Source of the DNA: an uncultured Schlesneria sp.
GTDB taxonomy: Bacteria; Planctomycetota; Planctomycetia; Planctomycetales; Planctomycetaceae
Assembly: GCA_903904835.1 (NCBI GenBank)
Contig: CAIVEI010000042.1
Span: 1-45,008 of the forward strand
Length of the DNA: 45,008 bases
Reading direction: 5' to 3'
The notes below the pieces were generated by a model that saw only the letters and a list, made by a program, of their open reading frames with translations, was not told the origin of the DNA and did not search any database. Positions 44,273-45,008 of the stretch are shown piece by piece. The stretch's first letter is position 1; each line of letters begins with the position of its first letter. A program made the position numbers and the translations under genes.

Positions 44273-44590
44273 GGGTTGTCTCCTTGGAACTGACACGGTT
44301 CATTGTTGTCTTCCCAAATCTTAACTGCAAATGGCAATCAGTTGATTTCTGAAACTTACGAAGTCGGCTCAGCGATCGAATTCATCGGGATGGTGAACGC
44401 GCTGTGTAACCGACGGTCCGATGCTGGCAGCATCGCCAACGTGGCCGACGCTGCCAGCGTAGGAAACAACCGGCAAAAACTATTGCCATGAGCATCTTCT
44501 AAACGTAAAGAATATTTGTCTGTTTTTCTGTTTACATGCGATAATGGCGTGTGTAATATTGTTGTCGTTGCCGATTACGGTGCGAAAACA
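44273..44590. other. Upstream region of the TCM cluster
   Basis: No supported gene. It should contain the promoter of the minus-strand cluster, although no clear hexamers were identified. An inverted repeat, listed separately at 44423-44458, is inside it. Confidence 0.35.
44423..44458. repeat. Inverted repeat GCTGGCAGC / GCTGCCAGC
   Basis: Perfect 9-bp arms at 44423-44431 and 44450-44458 with an 18-base spacer; the left arm overlaps a second palindrome (GATGCTGGCAGCATC, 44420-44434). This GC-rich unit looks like a dispersed intergenic palindrome rather than a promoter element. Confidence 0.6.
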
Positions 44591-44612
44591 TCCGGGGGAT
44601 TAACATCCCCGG
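44591..44612. repeat. CCGGGGGAT / ATCCCCGG hairpin
   Basis: Near-perfect 8-bp stem with one extra G and loop TAAC, followed by CTCGCC. It belongs to the type of hairpin with a variable core and conserved GGCTCGCC tail that I recall as repeated in planctomycete intergenic DNA. Confidence 0.5.
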
Positions 44613-44803
44613 CTCGCCTTGGAACAAAATGCGGGCCGGTCCCGGATTCGTGATGTACTACAGCGGCTTTGATCTTTGACATCTTGGAATCAATTTCAAT
44701 ACGGCTCACCTTGGCGGCAGGCGATCCGTGGCGGTTCGTTGTTTGAATGTCAGGGCGCAATCGAGTCATTGGGTTTTGGGAGGTTTTGTCATGATTGTGT
44801 TGT

Positions 44804-44866
44804 TTCGATGTTTCGGTGGGCCTCGAAGACTCGACCCACCCTACGAAGAATCCGGGCCGCCGGTCG
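44804..44866. repeat. 63-bp direct repeat, copy 1
   Basis: Identical to 44946-45008 except for two adjacent bases (CG versus TT at offset 10-11). It contains TGGGCCTCGAAGACTCGACC, an imperfect palindrome, and ends CCGGGCCGCCGGTCG. The two copies are 142 bp apart; the spacer carries repeated GTTGGTCAACTT-type words. An open frame of 105 codons on the minus strand here is repeat-derived and not called. Confidence 0.85.
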
Positions 44867-44945
44867 AAGTTGGTCAAGTTGGTCAACTTCACACTTGCGA
44901 AATAGCCTATGAAATACGTATGTTGGTCAACTTCGCCAACTTTTC

Positions 44946-45008
44946 TTCGATGTTTTTGTGGGCCTCGAAGACTCGACCCACCCTACGAAGAATCCGGGCC
45001 GCCGGTCG
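44946..45008. repeat. 63-bp direct repeat, copy 2 (runs to the window end)
   Basis: Second copy of the 44804-44866 unit. It reaches the last base of the window, so the array or element may continue beyond it. Confidence 0.85.

Noticed and set aside
44575-44892. 105-codon minus-strand open frame
   Set aside because: It is composed of the dispersed repeat (WVESSRPTE-type translation) and hairpin sequence; no conserved protein features or ribosome-binding site.

Overview
The window looks like chromosomal DNA of a member of the Planctomycetota. The markers are a paired DUF1552 protein and multi-domain cytochrome-type DUF1587/1592/1588/1585 protein, very large Ser/Thr kinases fused to cyclase-like, AAA-ATPase and TPR regions, a PEP-CTERM protein, a giant DUF4175-type membrane protein, an archaeal-type formylmethanofuran dehydrogenase C subunit next to mobA, and many short dispersed palindromic repeats. 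No ribosomal or transfer RNA gene, CRISPR array, prophage or intact insertion sequence was recognised.

Layout. 1-7 kb is housekeeping metabolism: trpB-trpA on the minus strand, then a GlcD-like flavoprotein, a D-2-hydroxyacid dehydrogenase and biosynthetic arginine decarboxylase (speA) on the plus strand. 7-10.6 kb is accessory: a HigBA-like toxin-antitoxin pair, an RDD membrane protein and a VapBC-like pair. 10.8-18.2 kb holds a zinc-ribbon membrane protein, a spherulin-4-like secreted protein, a small exported protein and the two planctomycete-specific DUF genes (minus strand).

18.4-30.7 kb is a distinctive signalling block. Two paralogous proteins of about 1500 residues (kinase, degenerate cyclase homology domain, AAA ATPase, TPR) flank an FAD-dependent oxidoreductase, and a convergent cytochrome P450 gene abuts the second paralog with no intergenic base. 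Both paralogs keep related upstream DNA with a similar promoter-like element.

31-37.5 kb encodes a 1728-residue DUF4175-type protein with strongly repetitive low-complexity segments and a prenyltransferase-fold secreted protein. 37.5-40.7 kb is repeat-rich: a probable GxxExxY gene remnant, mobA, fhcC, a foldback element of about 270 bp, and an antitoxin gene followed by a PIN-toxin remnant broken after nine codons. 41-42 kb carries a PEP-CTERM protein.

42.3-44.3 kb holds the best candidate for a poorly described system: a minus-strand cluster of a small basic protein, a TcmP (three-Cys-motif partner) protein and its DUF5131/Gp37-Gp68 three-Cys partner. The last 700 bp is dispersed repeats, including a 63-bp direct repeat cut by the window edge. 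All assignments are by reading the sequence and recalling families; no search was run.
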